22,255 bases of DNA from Akkermansia sp. (GCA_017555465.1 JAFZGH010000061.1:1-22255), one strand, 5' to 3'; positions 8,226 through 16,486 are shown, numbered from the stretch's first letter. The notes: a model not told the origin generated them from the sequence alone. A program made the numbers and translations.

Positions 8226-8258
8226 AAAACGGCGCACCCGATACCCGGATGCGCCGTT
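8226..8258 (-). terminator. Terminator of the prepilin-like gene
   Basis: A 9-bp perfect stem (8228-8236 with 8250-8258) encloses a 13-base loop. On the minus strand it is followed by TTTTCC, and it starts 22 bases after the stop of the prepilin-like gene. It separates that transcription unit from the autotransporter promoter just downstream. Confidence 0.65.
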
Positions 8259-8279
8259 GAAATCATGCTCTGAAAGGCA

Positions 8280-11200
8280 TCATATATCCCAGTTATCCAG
8301 CCACTTGAAGGACACGATGCGGAACTGACGGCCCATCACCTTGTTCATATCAGAAAGGCCCTTCCCCTTGGAGCCATCCGGATTGTATTCCGAATCCTGC
8401 GGGTCGTTGGAGGGGTCCACGTAATTCATGGTGCGCTGCACAACAGCCTCACACCAGGCCTGAGCCAGAATAGCCTTGGCGGCATTGCGCACGCAGCCGT
8501 ATGAACGCACGGTGAACGTGTCATCACGCACTGTCAGGATATTACCGAGAGATGCAAGCACATCACTCTGAATCAGATAACCAGGTGCAGCTGTATGCAG
8601 GGAGCCCATGCCGGCCTCCGGATTCTTGAACATTTCACCACGGGCTTCAGGCACTTTCACCTCTTCGAAATCGCGGTTGATGTCGGTAGCATCAATGGCT
8701 GCCTGAAGTGCGCCCTTCAGACCATTCTTGCCTTCTTGCAGACGACGGTTGACAAAATCAGACATGCTCAGGAACGGGCCGCGCTCGCGCACCTGCTCCA
8801 CAATTTTTTCGGCCAGCATACGAATGCCTTCAGGTTCGAGCATACGCACCTCACCCCAGGCGGAGGCCATGCCGGAGCTGCGGAAATCCGTGGAGCCCTG
8901 CATCATGCTGTAACCACCCAGACCATCCACACTCTTATCTGTCGTGGAAAGCATGAAACGGGAGAACAGCACCTGATTATCGGTCTTTCCTTCTTCCACA
9001 AAGGCGAGTCGGCCATCCTTGCCGGTAACAAGTTTACGCTTGGCAAGCCCCTGCAGGGTGGCAGTCCATGCCTCAACAGAGGTCGAGTTCACGTTGAAAC
9101 CGCCATCAATCATCAGGTACTGGGCAATGTGCTTCCAGCCGTCCTCAGCCATGATGCGCTTAACAAGCTGCTCATTCTTATACGGTGTACTGACCTTCTT
9201 ATAACGGGAGACAGGCAATTCTTCCTTCCCTTCAAGGAAATCAGTCAGAACCTCTTCTGCCTTGCGCACACCGGATTTAACAGGCATATCTGACACGGAT
9301 GAGCAGAACCAGCGATCCCACATCGCATCATTGATCAGCAGACCATGGTCGAAGAAATCGCCAAACAGACGAGCATTGCAGGAAAGTCGGGAATCTTCCA
9401 GCTTTGTGGTAAAATAAGTGTACACATCATCCGCGGGCAGGCAGGGGTCGGCAAAGGCGTTGCCAATACCCACGCCGGGCACACCGGACTGGTACTGCAT
9501 ACGGCGCAGGGCGCCCTGGTTGCCGAAATCGCCGGAAGCGGTGACTCGATACCAGCCGGGCTGGAGACGCATGCCAGCAAAGCCAGCCAGAGAGAACGGA
9601 GGATGCACGGGTAATTCCATGACCGACGCAAAGGAGACCTGCTCACCATCGCTTGTGATACCCAGGTAGCCGTTGCGGCCAATGCTGTCCATGGGAGCAC
9701 TGTCCATACCTGCACTCACCGGCAGTGTTGCCAGCTGGTACGGGTGGTACTTGCGCATCTGGTTATCTGCGGCGGTCAACGCACTGCCCCAGAATGCAGG
9801 GCTGGAATGCTGCCAGATTTTTGAACGGAAGTCGCCCTCGTCAATGCAGGTATCCACGCGCGGATTAGCCGATTTAGCCACCACACCAATGGCCGCCACA
9901 TAGTATGGGAGGTCGGGGTCGGACTGAGAACCATCCGTCTTCCATGTGCCTTCATTCTTTCTCAGGAATACAAGACCGGTTTCGGAGTCATCAAACATGC
10001 TGCCGGGGTATTTTTCCGGGTCGTACCAGCCCAGCAGGAAGCGGGCGGGTGTGGAAGCGCGCTTGCCAAGCCCCGTATCCTGCATCGTCGTACCGTCCTG
10101 TCCATTGTAGCCGGCCATCACAGTGATGCATTCCGGACGACGGGGGGCGAAGTAATAACCGTCAGTTCTGCGGCTATCCACATTCACCTGTGCCAGGCGG
10201 ATACCCACGTGCCATTTACCGGAGTCCACTTCCGAAGCGGGCTTATTGCTGTAGAAGTGAGATTCGTAGGCGGAAACGCTGCTGGGATGATACCCGGGAA
10301 TCCAGGGGTTCGTGAACCCCTGATTCATGTTGGAACGGGCCTTACCCGGCGAGAAGAAAATAACCTCACCCGGCTGGAATACGATATCGCCAGTCTTGTC
10401 CGACAAATCATTCTGGAAGTATTCACCAAAGTCCAGACCGAAGCCAGCGCTATTGCCACCACCACCCTGTGTCAGGGCGTAATCGCTCCATCCCCAGCGG
10501 TTCTGAGTTTTCGGGCCAAGGGAATAGGTTTCCATACAGATAGTCTTGTACGGAACAGACTGAGCCCAGAGCTGCTGACCGCGTACGCGCATCGGCACGT
10601 TATACGGATTCCACCACAGGAACATCGGGGCAAAGCACATACGCAGTGTGTACGCTGCCTGCTTTGAATCCTGTCCGCCAGTCTCACCAGTTTTCTTTGT
10701 GGTCAGGCCGAAGTTTGTCATGAACGCCAGCATGACCGGCGTGCGCGCATAACCGGCTGCATTACTCCCTTCCTCCATCATGGAGCGGGAGTCAAAATAA
10801 CTCACTGAACTGGTGCCCACTTTCTTCTCGTCGGGGTCATCCGTGTATTCGAGCGAATTGTGCTCAAACACGCAGCCACTCATGCGGGAATACACCTGAT
10901 CAAGGCTTCCCAGGAGGCGCGCAGTGAAGTTACGGTTATCGGCGGCGCTGCCATCCGGCCAGCAATGATAATAGGCGTGCAGGTTCTGCCAGGAACCGAT
11001 GGGCATATCAGCTTCTGTACCCTTGGGAACATCTGAATTTTCCACCAGCGGACAATCCTGATTGCTGCGAGCTGCAAATTCCGTATTCTTCAGGGTCTGC
11101 TTATTAAGCAGGAGATTCAAATCCTGCTTGAAGCCACCCATGCTGACATTGACAGGCAGGGTGTACGATGTTGTTGTCACATCGAAGAAATAGGGCATAC

Positions 11201-12035
11201 CCGCAGCCTGGGAGGAAGACCCCAGCAGCGGCAGCGAAGCCAGCGTCACCAGACGGGCAGGTTCTTCGAGTGTTTCAGGAAGGAAATCCAGATCCCGGTT
11301 ATCCACAAAACGCGGAGCCGGTGTATCCCATGTGCGGTGAAGGGCATCGTAGACGTTTTCTGCCTCCTTGGGATTCTGTACAGACACCTTGGCTTTCTGG
11401 TTCTCACCACCTACCCACCAGGCAAAGCAGGCTTCATTCTTGCCAAGGGAAGGCATACTCAGCAAATCAGCATACACGTAATGCTGGGGCGAAAGGCTCT
11501 TTCCCAGAGTACCCTCACCAACCAGGCAGATACGGCGGCCAGGCTCACGGCTGCAGAGTTTATCTGCATTATTGAGCGTACGGGTGGTGTTACGATCTCG
11601 GCTGGAAATCATCCAACGGCGGAACATGGACGAACGCCCCTTGTCATACGTGGAGGAAATCTTGCTGCCGTGGCCGGTTCTGCTCTTGCCGTAAATCGGG
11701 CCATCCCAGCTGTCCCACACGCCCAGAAGATGCTGTGCCGAGCCGTTATCATTCTTGTTCAGGATACCAGAGCTGGCCGTCACGCGCTGGTCCGGCCCCA
11801 GCTCCACCTGCAATTCACCGATGGCGGCATCCAGCCCCACCAGAGCCTGCTGACGGGCCTCGGCCTGCAACATCGTCTGCAACGCAATGCGATTCTGCGA
11901 TGCAGCCGTGGCCATAATCGCCACAGCAAGCATGGCCAGCAGCATCATAAGCGTCATGGTTGCAATAAGCGCAAAGCCTTTTTTCTGTTTTTTGCGAGAG
12001 CGGGAGAAAGGTTTCTGGGTGTGCCTGAATTTCAT
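8280..12035 (-). CDS. Giant prepilin-like protein, Verru_Chthon cassette protein A type
   Basis: 1251 residues. The N-terminus is highly basic, then has a prepilin-type processing site at Gly20-Phe21 (KKQKKGFALIA) followed by a hydrophobic helix at about 21-46, as in type IV pilin-like proteins. The usual Glu at mature position 5 is Ala, a pattern also seen in PilX-like minor pilins. The remaining 1200 residues form a large exported domain with many Trp, Tyr and Gly, and the protein ends FKWLDNWDI. Size, N-terminus and C-terminus fit my memory of the Verrucomicrobiota family named Verru_Chthon cassette protein A; I cannot run the profile to confirm it. Function is unknown; the family is usually found with smaller prepilin-like partners (B, C, D), none of which is in this window. 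The ATG at 12035 is chosen because a frame starting at 12077 would begin in the promoter. A terminator follows the stop. Confidence 0.85.
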   Translation of the reverse strand: MKFRHTQKPFSRSRKKQKKGFALIATMTLMMLLAMLAVAIMATAASQNRIALQTMLQAEARQQALVGLDAAIGELQVELGPDQRVTASSGILNKNDNGSAQHLLGVWDSWDGPIYGKSRTGHGSKISSTYDKGRSSMFRRWMISSRDRNTTRTLNNADKLCSREPGRRICLVGEGTLGKSLSPQHYVYADLLSMPSLGKNEACFAWWVGGENQKAKVSVQNPKEAENVYDALHRTWDTPAPRFVDNRDLDFLPETLEEPARLVTLASLPLLGSSSQAAGMPYFFDVTTTSYTLPVNVSMGGFKQDLNLLLNKQTLKNTEFAARSNQDCPLVENSDVPKGTEADMPIGSWQNLHAYYHCWPDGSAADNRNFTARLLGSLDQVYSRMSGCVFEHNSLEYTDDPDEKKVGTSSVSYFDSRSMMEEGSNAAGYARTPVMLAFMTNFGLTTKKTGETGGQDSKQAAYTLRMCFAPMFLWWNPYNVPMRVRGQQLWAQSVPYKTICMETYSLGPKTQNRWGWSDYALTQGGGGNSAGFGLDFGEYFQNDLSDKTGDIVFQPGEVIFFSPGKARSNMNQGFTNPWIPGYHPSSVSAYESHFYSNKPASEVDSGKWHVGIRLAQVNVDSRRTDGYYFAPRRPECITVMAGYNGQDGTTMQDTGLGKRASTPARFLLGWYDPEKYPGSMFDDSETGLVFLRKNEGTWKTDGSQSDPDLPYYVAAIGVVAKSANPRVDTCIDEGDFRSKIWQHSSPAFWGSALTAADNQMRKYHPYQLATLPVSAGMDSAPMDSIGRNGYLGITSDGEQVSFASVMELPVHPPFSLAGFAGMRLQPGWYRVTASGDFGNQGALRRMQYQSGVPGVGIGNAFADPCLPADDVYTYFTTKLEDSRLSCNARLFGDFFDHGLLINDAMWDRWFCSSVSDMPVKSGVRKAEEVLTDFLEGKEELPVSRYKKVSTPYKNEQLVKRIMAEDGWKHIAQYLMIDGGFNVNSTSVEAWTATLQGLAKRKLVTGKDGRLAFVEEGKTDNQVLFSRFMLSTTDKSVDGLGGYSMMQGSTDFRSSGMASAWGEVRMLEPEGIRMLAEKIVEQVRERGPFLSMSDFVNRRLQEGKNGLKGALQAAIDATDINRDFEEVKVPEARGEMFKNPEAGMGSLHTAAPGYLIQSDVLASLGNILTVRDDTFTVRSYGCVRNAAKAILAQAWCEAVVQRTMNYVDPSNDPQDSEYNPDGSKGKGLSDMNKVMGRQFRIVSFKWLDNWDI

Positions 12036-12059
12036 ACCAAGAGTCGAGTATACTTTGTT

Positions 12060-12087
12060 ACTATACACCACCAGCACCGCGCGTCAA
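12060..12087 (-). promoter_or_regulatory. Promoter of the prepilin-like gene
   Basis: On the minus strand TTGACG (12087-12082), a 16-base spacer and TATAGT (12065-12060). The predicted start is near 12053, leaving a leader of about 18 bases that contains no purine-rich Shine-Dalgarno. Confidence 0.7.
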
Positions 12088-12137
12088 GCAAAAACGGCCG
12101 AAAATGCAGCTTTCGCACTGCATGCCCGAAATCATGA

Positions 12138-12166
12138 TTGAATGCCCGCAGCCAGTGTGGTAGAAT
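12138..12166 (+). promoter_or_regulatory. Promoter of the pheA-holB-yicC-gmk operon
   Basis: TTGAAT (12138-12143), a 17-base spacer and TAGAAT (12161-12166). The predicted start is near 12173, about 6 bases before the pheA ATG. It diverges from the prepilin-like promoter. No leader peptide or attenuator fits between promoter and start, so classical Phe attenuation is not seen. Confidence 0.7.
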
Positions 12167-12178
12167 GCGCGCACGGTT

Positions 12179-13243
12179 ATGAATTTAGATGAGCTCAGAC
12201 AGGAAATAGACCGCATCGATGCCCAGCTGGTGGGATTGCTCAAACAGCGCGCCGCCTGCGTACACCAGGTGGGTGACACCAAACGTGCCAGCGGGGCTCC
12301 GACCTTTGTGCCGGAGCGGGAGAGTGCGCTCATCGAAAAACTGCTGAAGCTCAACGATGGCGTACTGCCGGAAAAGAGTCTGCTGAGCATCTGGCGGCAG
12401 ATTGTGAGTTGTTCCTTCCACCTGGAAGGCAATATGCGCATCGGCTACCTGGGCCCGGAAGGCACGTGGAGCCACCAGGCTGCGCTGAGCCGCTTCGGTG
12501 ACAGCGTGGAGCTCACCCCCTATTCATCTTTTGCGCACATCTTTGCCGCAGTGGAACGCGGCGAGGTGAACTACGGCGTCATTCCGCTGGAAAACAGCAC
12601 CCACGGCACCGTGGTACAGGCCATGGATTTCTTTGCCCACACCCCGCTCCGCATCTGCGCCCAGGTGCACCAAAGCGTGCAGAACTGCCTCATGGCCAAT
12701 ATACCGGCTGCAGAAATCCGCACAATCTATTCGCACCCGCAGGTACTGGGGCAGTGCAGCCAGTGGCTGCAGCAGAACTACCCGCAGGCCGAGCAGATTC
12801 CCACCGCCAGCAGCACCGCCGCCGCCCGCATGGCGGTGGAAAATGCAGCAGCAGGCGCCGCTGCCCTGGGCAGTCCGCTGGCGGCAAGACTTCACGGGCT
12901 CAACATTCTGGCCGAACAAGTGCAGGATATTGCCACCAATACCACACGTTTCGTGGTCATTGGCTCACAGGACACCAAGCCCAGCGGGCTCGACCGCACC
13001 ACCATCTGCTTCACCGTTCCGCACAAACCCGGTGGCCTTGTCGATGTGCTTGAGCATTTCCGCAACCACGGCATCAACATCTTCTGCCTGGACTCCCGCC
13101 CCACGCGAGACACCGCCTGGGAGTATCTCTTCTACATTGATGTGGATGGGCACGAAACCGTCGAGCCGCTGCGCAGCTGCCTTGCAGAGCTGAAAGCCGA
13201 GTGCCCGGTGTTCAAGGTGCTGGGTTCCTACCCCGAGAAATAA
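12179..13243 (+). CDS. pheA: Bifunctional chorismate mutase / prephenate dehydratase (P-protein)
   Basis: This protein converts chorismate to prephenate and then to phenylpyruvate, the committed steps to phenylalanine, in the cytoplasm. The 354 residues divide into an AroQ-type all-helical chorismate mutase at about 1-80 (LDELRQEIDRIDAQLVGLL), prephenate dehydratase from Met86 (IGYLGPEGTWSHQAA; TTRF at 255-258 includes the catalytic Thr-Arg-Phe), and a regulatory ACT domain at about 275-354. The Phe-binding motifs are present in slightly altered form: PGGLVD at 284-289 (GALV in the family) and DSRP at 305-308 (usually ESRP), so allosteric feedback by phenylalanine is likely. The ATG at 12179 matches the family start. 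It is first in a run of four genes; the next begins 24 bases after its stop. Confidence 0.96.
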   Translation: MNLDELRQEIDRIDAQLVGLLKQRAACVHQVGDTKRASGAPTFVPERESALIEKLLKLNDGVLPEKSLLSIWRQIVSCSFHLEGNMRIGYLGPEGTWSHQAALSRFGDSVELTPYSSFAHIFAAVERGEVNYGVIPLENSTHGTVVQAMDFFAHTPLRICAQVHQSVQNCLMANIPAAEIRTIYSHPQVLGQCSQWLQQNYPQAEQIPTASSTAAARMAVENAAAGAAALGSPLAARLHGLNILAEQVQDIATNTTRFVVIGSQDTKPSGLDRTTICFTVPHKPGGLVDVLEHFRNHGINIFCLDSRPTRDTAWEYLFYIDVDGHETVEPLRSCLAELKAECPVFKVLGSYPEK

Positions 13244-13252
13244 CCCCACCTC

Positions 13253-13261
13253 ACTTCGTAC
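13253..13261 (+). repeat. ACTTCGTAC motif upstream of holB
   Basis: The 9-mer ACTTCGTAC sits exactly 6 bases before the holB ATG, in the position a Shine-Dalgarno would take. Identical copies lie before gmk. Confidence 0.8.
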
Positions 13262-13267
13262 TTCCCC

Positions 13268-14245
13268 ATGGCCTTCCTTCTCTCACAGGCACAGAAACTC
13301 CTCTTGCATGCCCGCCACAGCGGGCGGCTTCCGCACGCCCTGCTGCTCACCGGCACAGCCCGCGCCGGCACTCATGCCCTGGCTCTGGCCATGGCTCGTG
13401 AGCTCAATGGAGCGCAGGCTGATTCACTGGAATCCCTGCGCCACCCGATGTGCCGTGTGCTGCGCCCCGGCTCCAAGAGCCGCAAGATTCTCATCGAGGA
13501 CATCCGCAATGTCGAACCTTTCCTCGCCCTGCGAGCCGATGAGGGCGAAACCAAGCTGGTCATCATTCTGGAAGCAGACCGCATGATGGAAGAAGCCGCC
13601 AACGCTTTCCTGAAAACCTTGGAAGAGCCACCGCCGCAGACCGTCATCATCCTCATCACCGAGCAACCCAGCCGCCTGCTCACCACCATTCTTTCCCGCT
13701 GCGTGCGCGTCCCCCTGCACGAAGGCAGCAACACCCTGCACCTCTCCGAAGCCCAGCAGGCGTTTCTGCCCGCTGTGGCCGCAGCGCTGCCCCTCGTCGG
13801 TTCCGATGTAGCCGCCCTGGCACTGCGGGCAGATTTCCAGGCACTGCTCACCGAGCGCAAGGAACAGATTACCAAACGTCTCACCGCGGCCATCAAAGCC
13901 GAAGCTAAGGCCATTGCCGAAGGCACTGATATCCGCGACTGGGAAGCCCGGCAGAAAGACGCCACCGCAGCCCTCATTGAGACCGAATATCTGGCCGAAC
14001 GCGAACAGATGCTGGAGCTGCTCTCCCTCTGCCTCGGCCAGGCCGTGCTGCTGGCCTCACACGCGCCGGATGTGCAACCTGTCACCCCGGAAATTGCCGG
14101 GCTGGCACAGGCACGGCCCATCGCAGATCTGCTGCAGCGCATGCGTGCGCTGGAATCTCTGCGCACAGACCTCAATTTCAACGTAAACGAAGCACTCACG
14201 CTCGATTCCCACCTTCTCAACATCATCGGCAATAATACATTATGA
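13268..14245 (+). CDS. holB: DNA polymerase III delta'-like clamp-loader subunit
   Basis: In the replicative clamp loader the delta' subunit helps open and load the beta clamp at primed sites. The 325-residue protein has the AAA+ layout of this family: a degenerate P-loop at 29-36 (GTARAGTH, the GK[ST] lost), a conserved block DRMMEEAANAFLKTLEEPP at 104-122, and the sensor-1 region with the SRC motif at 143-145 (SRLLTTILSRC). Loss of ATP binding is normal for delta' in E. coli. The Cys-rich zinc module usually found near residues 50-80 is absent (only Cys62 remains). The C-terminal half is helical and weakly conserved. The start is the ATG at 13268, 24 bases after pheA. Its stop overlaps the yicC start in an ATGA, indicating translational coupling. 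A DnaX-like subunit is a less likely alternative given the lost P-loop. Confidence 0.82.
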   Translation: MAFLLSQAQKLLLHARHSGRLPHALLLTGTARAGTHALALAMARELNGAQADSLESLRHPMCRVLRPGSKSRKILIEDIRNVEPFLALRADEGETKLVIILEADRMMEEAANAFLKTLEEPPPQTVIILITEQPSRLLTTILSRCVRVPLHEGSNTLHLSEAQQAFLPAVAAALPLVGSDVAALALRADFQALLTERKEQITKRLTAAIKAEAKAIAEGTDIRDWEARQKDATAALIETEYLAEREQMLELLSLCLGQAVLLASHAPDVQPVTPEIAGLAQARPIADLLQRMRALESLRTDLNFNVNEALTLDSHLLNIIGNNTL

Positions 14246-15117
14246 ACAGCATGACCGGATTCGGAGCCGCCACGGCTCCCCTGGGTGGTTCCTCCATCCG
14301 CGTAGAAATCAGCGGCGTTAACCGCAAACAGGCAGAAATCGCCGTCGCCCTGCCCCGCGCCTGGGCCGCACTCGAAACCACCGTGCGCGACACCGTGGCC
14401 GCCGCTGTTTCCCGCGGGCGTGTAAATGTTTCTTTCATCCTGCAGCAAGTTCCCGGTACCGCCGGCGCACTCACTCTGGACCGCGACAAGCTCGCCGCCC
14501 TCAACGCCACTCTGGCAGAAGCCGAAAGCACCCTGGGGCGCAAGGTTGAAACCTCGCTGGATTCTCTGCTGCGGCTCGGCATCATTGCCGAAGAAAACGA
14601 AAGCGAACTGCCCATCGACACCATCCAGGCCGCAGCAGAACCAGCCCTGCGCGAAGCACTGGACGCCTTCATCACCCTGCGCGCCCAGGAGGGCGAAAAC
14701 ATGAAGCGAGACCTCCTAGCCCGCATCAACACCCTGCGCCAATTCCGCGAGCAACTCATGGCCCGCGCCGAGGGCGTGGCCACCCGCCACCGAGAAGTCC
14801 TGCTGAAGCGCCTGGCCGACAGCGGCCTTCCCCTGCCCATGGATGATGAGCGCATCATCAAGGAAATCGCCCTCTTTGCCGACAAGTGCGATGTTTCCGA
14901 AGAAATGACCCGTCTGGAATCCCACCTCAACCAATTCGAAAAAATCTGCGACAAAGCCGAACCCGTGGGCCGTACCCTCGACTTCCTCTGCCAGGAAATC
15001 TTCCGCGAACTCAACACCACCGGCTCTAAAGCTAACGATGCCGAACTCGCCCAGCTCGTCGTCACCGCCAAGACAGAGCTCGAAAAAATCCGCGAACAAG
15101 TCCAGAACATCGAATAA
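14242..15117 (+). CDS. yicC: YicC-family endoribonuclease
   Basis: YicC proteins are RNA-binding endoribonucleases, shown in E. coli to take part in RNA turnover; the role in this phylum is not established. The 291-residue product begins MNSMTGFG, the near-invariant family N-terminus, and has the family C-terminal domain near 195-291 with EEMTRLESHLNQF and RTLDFLCQEIFRELNTTGSKA, both characteristic. The start codon overlaps the holB stop (ATGA). gmk follows after 41 bases; yicC beside gmk is a widespread gene order, which supports both assignments. Confidence 0.95.
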   Translation: MNSMTGFGAATAPLGGSSIRVEISGVNRKQAEIAVALPRAWAALETTVRDTVAAAVSRGRVNVSFILQQVPGTAGALTLDRDKLAALNATLAEAESTLGRKVETSLDSLLRLGIIAEENESELPIDTIQAAAEPALREALDAFITLRAQEGENMKRDLLARINTLRQFREQLMARAEGVATRHREVLLKRLADSGLPLPMDDERIIKEIALFADKCDVSEEMTRLESHLNQFEKICDKAEPVGRTLDFLCQEIFRELNTTGSKANDAELAQLVVTAKTELEKIREQVQNIE

Positions 15118-15122
15118 TTCTT

Positions 15123-15152
15123 ACTTCGTACTTTCCACCTCGAACTTCGTAC
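15123..15152 (+). repeat. Paired ACTTCGTAC motifs upstream of gmk
   Basis: Two copies of ACTTCGTAC (15123-15131 and 15144-15152) lie 21 bases apart start to start, close to two helical turns, and fill most of the 41-base yicC-gmk gap. The second ends exactly 6 bases before the gmk ATG, the same spacing as the copy before holB. Confidence 0.85.
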
Positions 15153-15158
15153 ATTCTC

Positions 15159-15737
15159 ATGCTTGGAACACTTCTCATCGTATCGGGTCCTTCCGGCAGC
15201 GGCAAAACCACCCTGTGCCGCCGTGCCGAAAAGGGCGGGCTCACCTCCTATTCCATCTCCTGCACCACCCGTCAGCCCCGCCCCGGTGAGCAGGATGGCG
15301 TAGACTACCACTTCCTCACCCCGGAGGTCTTTGCCGCCAAAGTAGCAGCAGGCGAGTTCCTCGAATACGCCACTGTACACGGCAACAGCTACGGCACACT
15401 CAAGAGCGATATTATTGAGCTCCTGCAGGCTGGCAAAAATGTAGTCATGGATATCGATGTTCAAGGAGCCGCCAGCATCCGCGCCTGTGACGATGCCATC
15501 ATCCGACGAGCCTATGCAGATGTGTACATCCACGTCCCCTCTGCCGAGCTGGAAGCCCGTCTGCGCGGCCGCCAGACCGATGCCGAGGAAGTCATCCTCC
15601 TGCGCCTCCGCAACGCGGCAGAAGAAGACGCCCGCATGGGAGAGTACCAGTTCGCCCTGGTCTCAGCCGACCGTGAAAGCGACTATTCCCGCTTCACCGC
15701 CCTGCTCACCGCCCTGGGCATGCGCACCACGCTGTAA
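15159..15737 (+). CDS. gmk: Guanylate kinase
   Basis: Phosphorylates GMP to GDP with ATP in the cytoplasm, feeding GTP and (p)ppGpp pools. The 192-residue length is slightly short of the usual 200-210. The P-loop GPSGSGKTT is at 10-18; the GMP-binding region follows with SISCTTRQPRPGEQDGVDYHF and the EYATVHGNSYGT segment; VVMDIDVQGA is the conserved strand after it. Last gene of the pheA operon, converging with the thioredoxin-like gene. No Shine-Dalgarno precedes it; ACTTCGTAC and a pyrimidine-rich ATTCTC lie directly before the ATG. Confidence 0.96.
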   Translation: MLGTLLIVSGPSGSGKTTLCRRAEKGGLTSYSISCTTRQPRPGEQDGVDYHFLTPEVFAAKVAAGEFLEYATVHGNSYGTLKSDIIELLQAGKNVVMDIDVQGAASIRACDDAIIRRAYADVYIHVPSAELEARLRGRQTDAEEVILLRLRNAAEEDARMGEYQFALVSADRESDYSRFTALLTALGMRTTL

Positions 15738-15760
15738 AAAAGCGGGCAGATGATTGTATT

Positions 15761-15792
15761 AAAAAAGGCAGGAGCAAATCTGCTCCTGCCTT
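15761..15792 (-). terminator. Terminator of the thioredoxin-like gene
   Basis: A 12-bp perfect stem (15765-15776 with 15781-15792) with an AATC loop. On the minus strand it is followed by a T-run continuing to 15761, and it begins 10 bases after the stop of the thioredoxin-like gene. On the plus strand A residues follow the stem, so gmk is not obviously terminated by it except as a stabilising hairpin. Confidence 0.88.
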
Positions 15793-15801
15793 AAAAAACA
15801 T

Positions 15802-16383
15802 TTAGCGGCGTGATTTTTTCTTGCTGGCCTTCTCAGGCTTCGCGGGTTTCTTCTTGATTTCCGCTTCCCAGTCCAGCACCTTGCTACCAGCCCCCACAGA
15901 AACCAGCTCTCCCTTGGCATTCAGAATAAAGTACCACGGAATACCGGGAATCTCAGGTCTGTTCTCCAGATTAACCTTCTTATTCAGCACACCCGGCATA
16001 TCCGTTTCATAGTGCTCAATATACTGGCGGGCGGATTCATCATCGCTATCGCATCCCAGCAGCACCATCGAAACACTCTTATTCTTCTTCATCTTCGTCT
16101 CATACTCCTCCACCACCTTGGGCATGAGTGCGCGGCACGGGCCGCACCATGAAGCAGAGCAGATGAAAATATAGAACTTGGCCTTCGGGCGGGCCTCCGT
16201 CTCCGTGAAATAGCCAGCCTCTTCCAGAGCCTGAGCCACCGGACTCAAGGCACCGCGCTTTGCTTTCTTCTTTTTCTTCTTCTCAACAGAGCTGATGGCA
16301 TCATCACCCTTTGCCATCACCTGCGGGGCACACCAGCAACCAACGGCGAACAACAAGGCCAGACTTAAAATCAACTGCTTCAT
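15802..16383 (-). CDS. Exported thioredoxin-fold protein (TlpA/ResA-like)
   Basis: 193 residues. An N-terminal signal sequence (MKQLILSLALLFAVGC) is followed by a likely signal peptidase site after VMA at about residue 24; a lipoprotein site at Cys16 is possible but the preceding residues AVG are a poor lipobox. A run of six Lys (35-40) follows. The thioredoxin fold contains CGPC at 80-83 in the context SASWCGPCRALMP, and the cis-proline region is GIPWYFI. Such proteins act outside the cytoplasm as thiol-disulfide oxidoreductases, for example in cytochrome c maturation or repair of secreted disulfides; the substrate cannot be told. The C-terminus is very Lys-rich. The ATG at 16383 is chosen because an upstream one at 16401 would lie behind the predicted transcription start. 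It diverges from the next gene pair and ends at a strong terminator. Confidence 0.9.
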   Translation of the reverse strand: MKQLILSLALLFAVGCWCAPQVMAKGDDAISSVEKKKKKKAKRGALSPVAQALEEAGYFTETEARPKAKFYIFICSASWCGPCRALMPKVVEEYETKMKKNKSVSMVLLGCDSDDESARQYIEHYETDMPGVLNKKVNLENRPEIPGIPWYFILNAKGELVSVGAGSKVLDWEAEIKKKPAKPEKASKKKSRR

Positions 16384-16391
16384 ACGCCCTG

Positions 16392-16420
16392 ATACTAACA
16401 CACAGAAATATAGTAGTCAA
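16392..16420 (-). promoter_or_regulatory. Promoter of the thioredoxin-like gene
   Basis: On the minus strand TTGACT (16420-16415), a 17-base spacer and TAGTAT (16397-16392). The -10 ends 8 bases before the ATG at 16383, so the message should be leaderless or nearly so; the AGGG between -10 and ATG would then be untranscribed. Confidence 0.75.
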
Positions 16421-16458
16421 TAGAAACATCCGGAGTTTGTTTCGCAGTCCATTTGAAT

Positions 16459-16486
16459 TTGACATCCTGTTGATTTGTGCTAACAT
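16459..16486 (+). promoter_or_regulatory. Promoter of the two-gene exported-protein unit
   Basis: TTGACA (16459-16464), a 16-base spacer and TAACAT (16481-16486). Only 6 bases separate the -10 from the ATG at 16493, so transcription should begin at the start codon itself. It diverges from the thioredoxin-like promoter, the two -35 boxes 38 bases apart. Confidence 0.7.

Noticed and set aside
12036..12077. Upstream start for the prepilin-like gene
   Set aside because: It lies within the promoter and would put 14 extra residues before an already complete prepilin leader.
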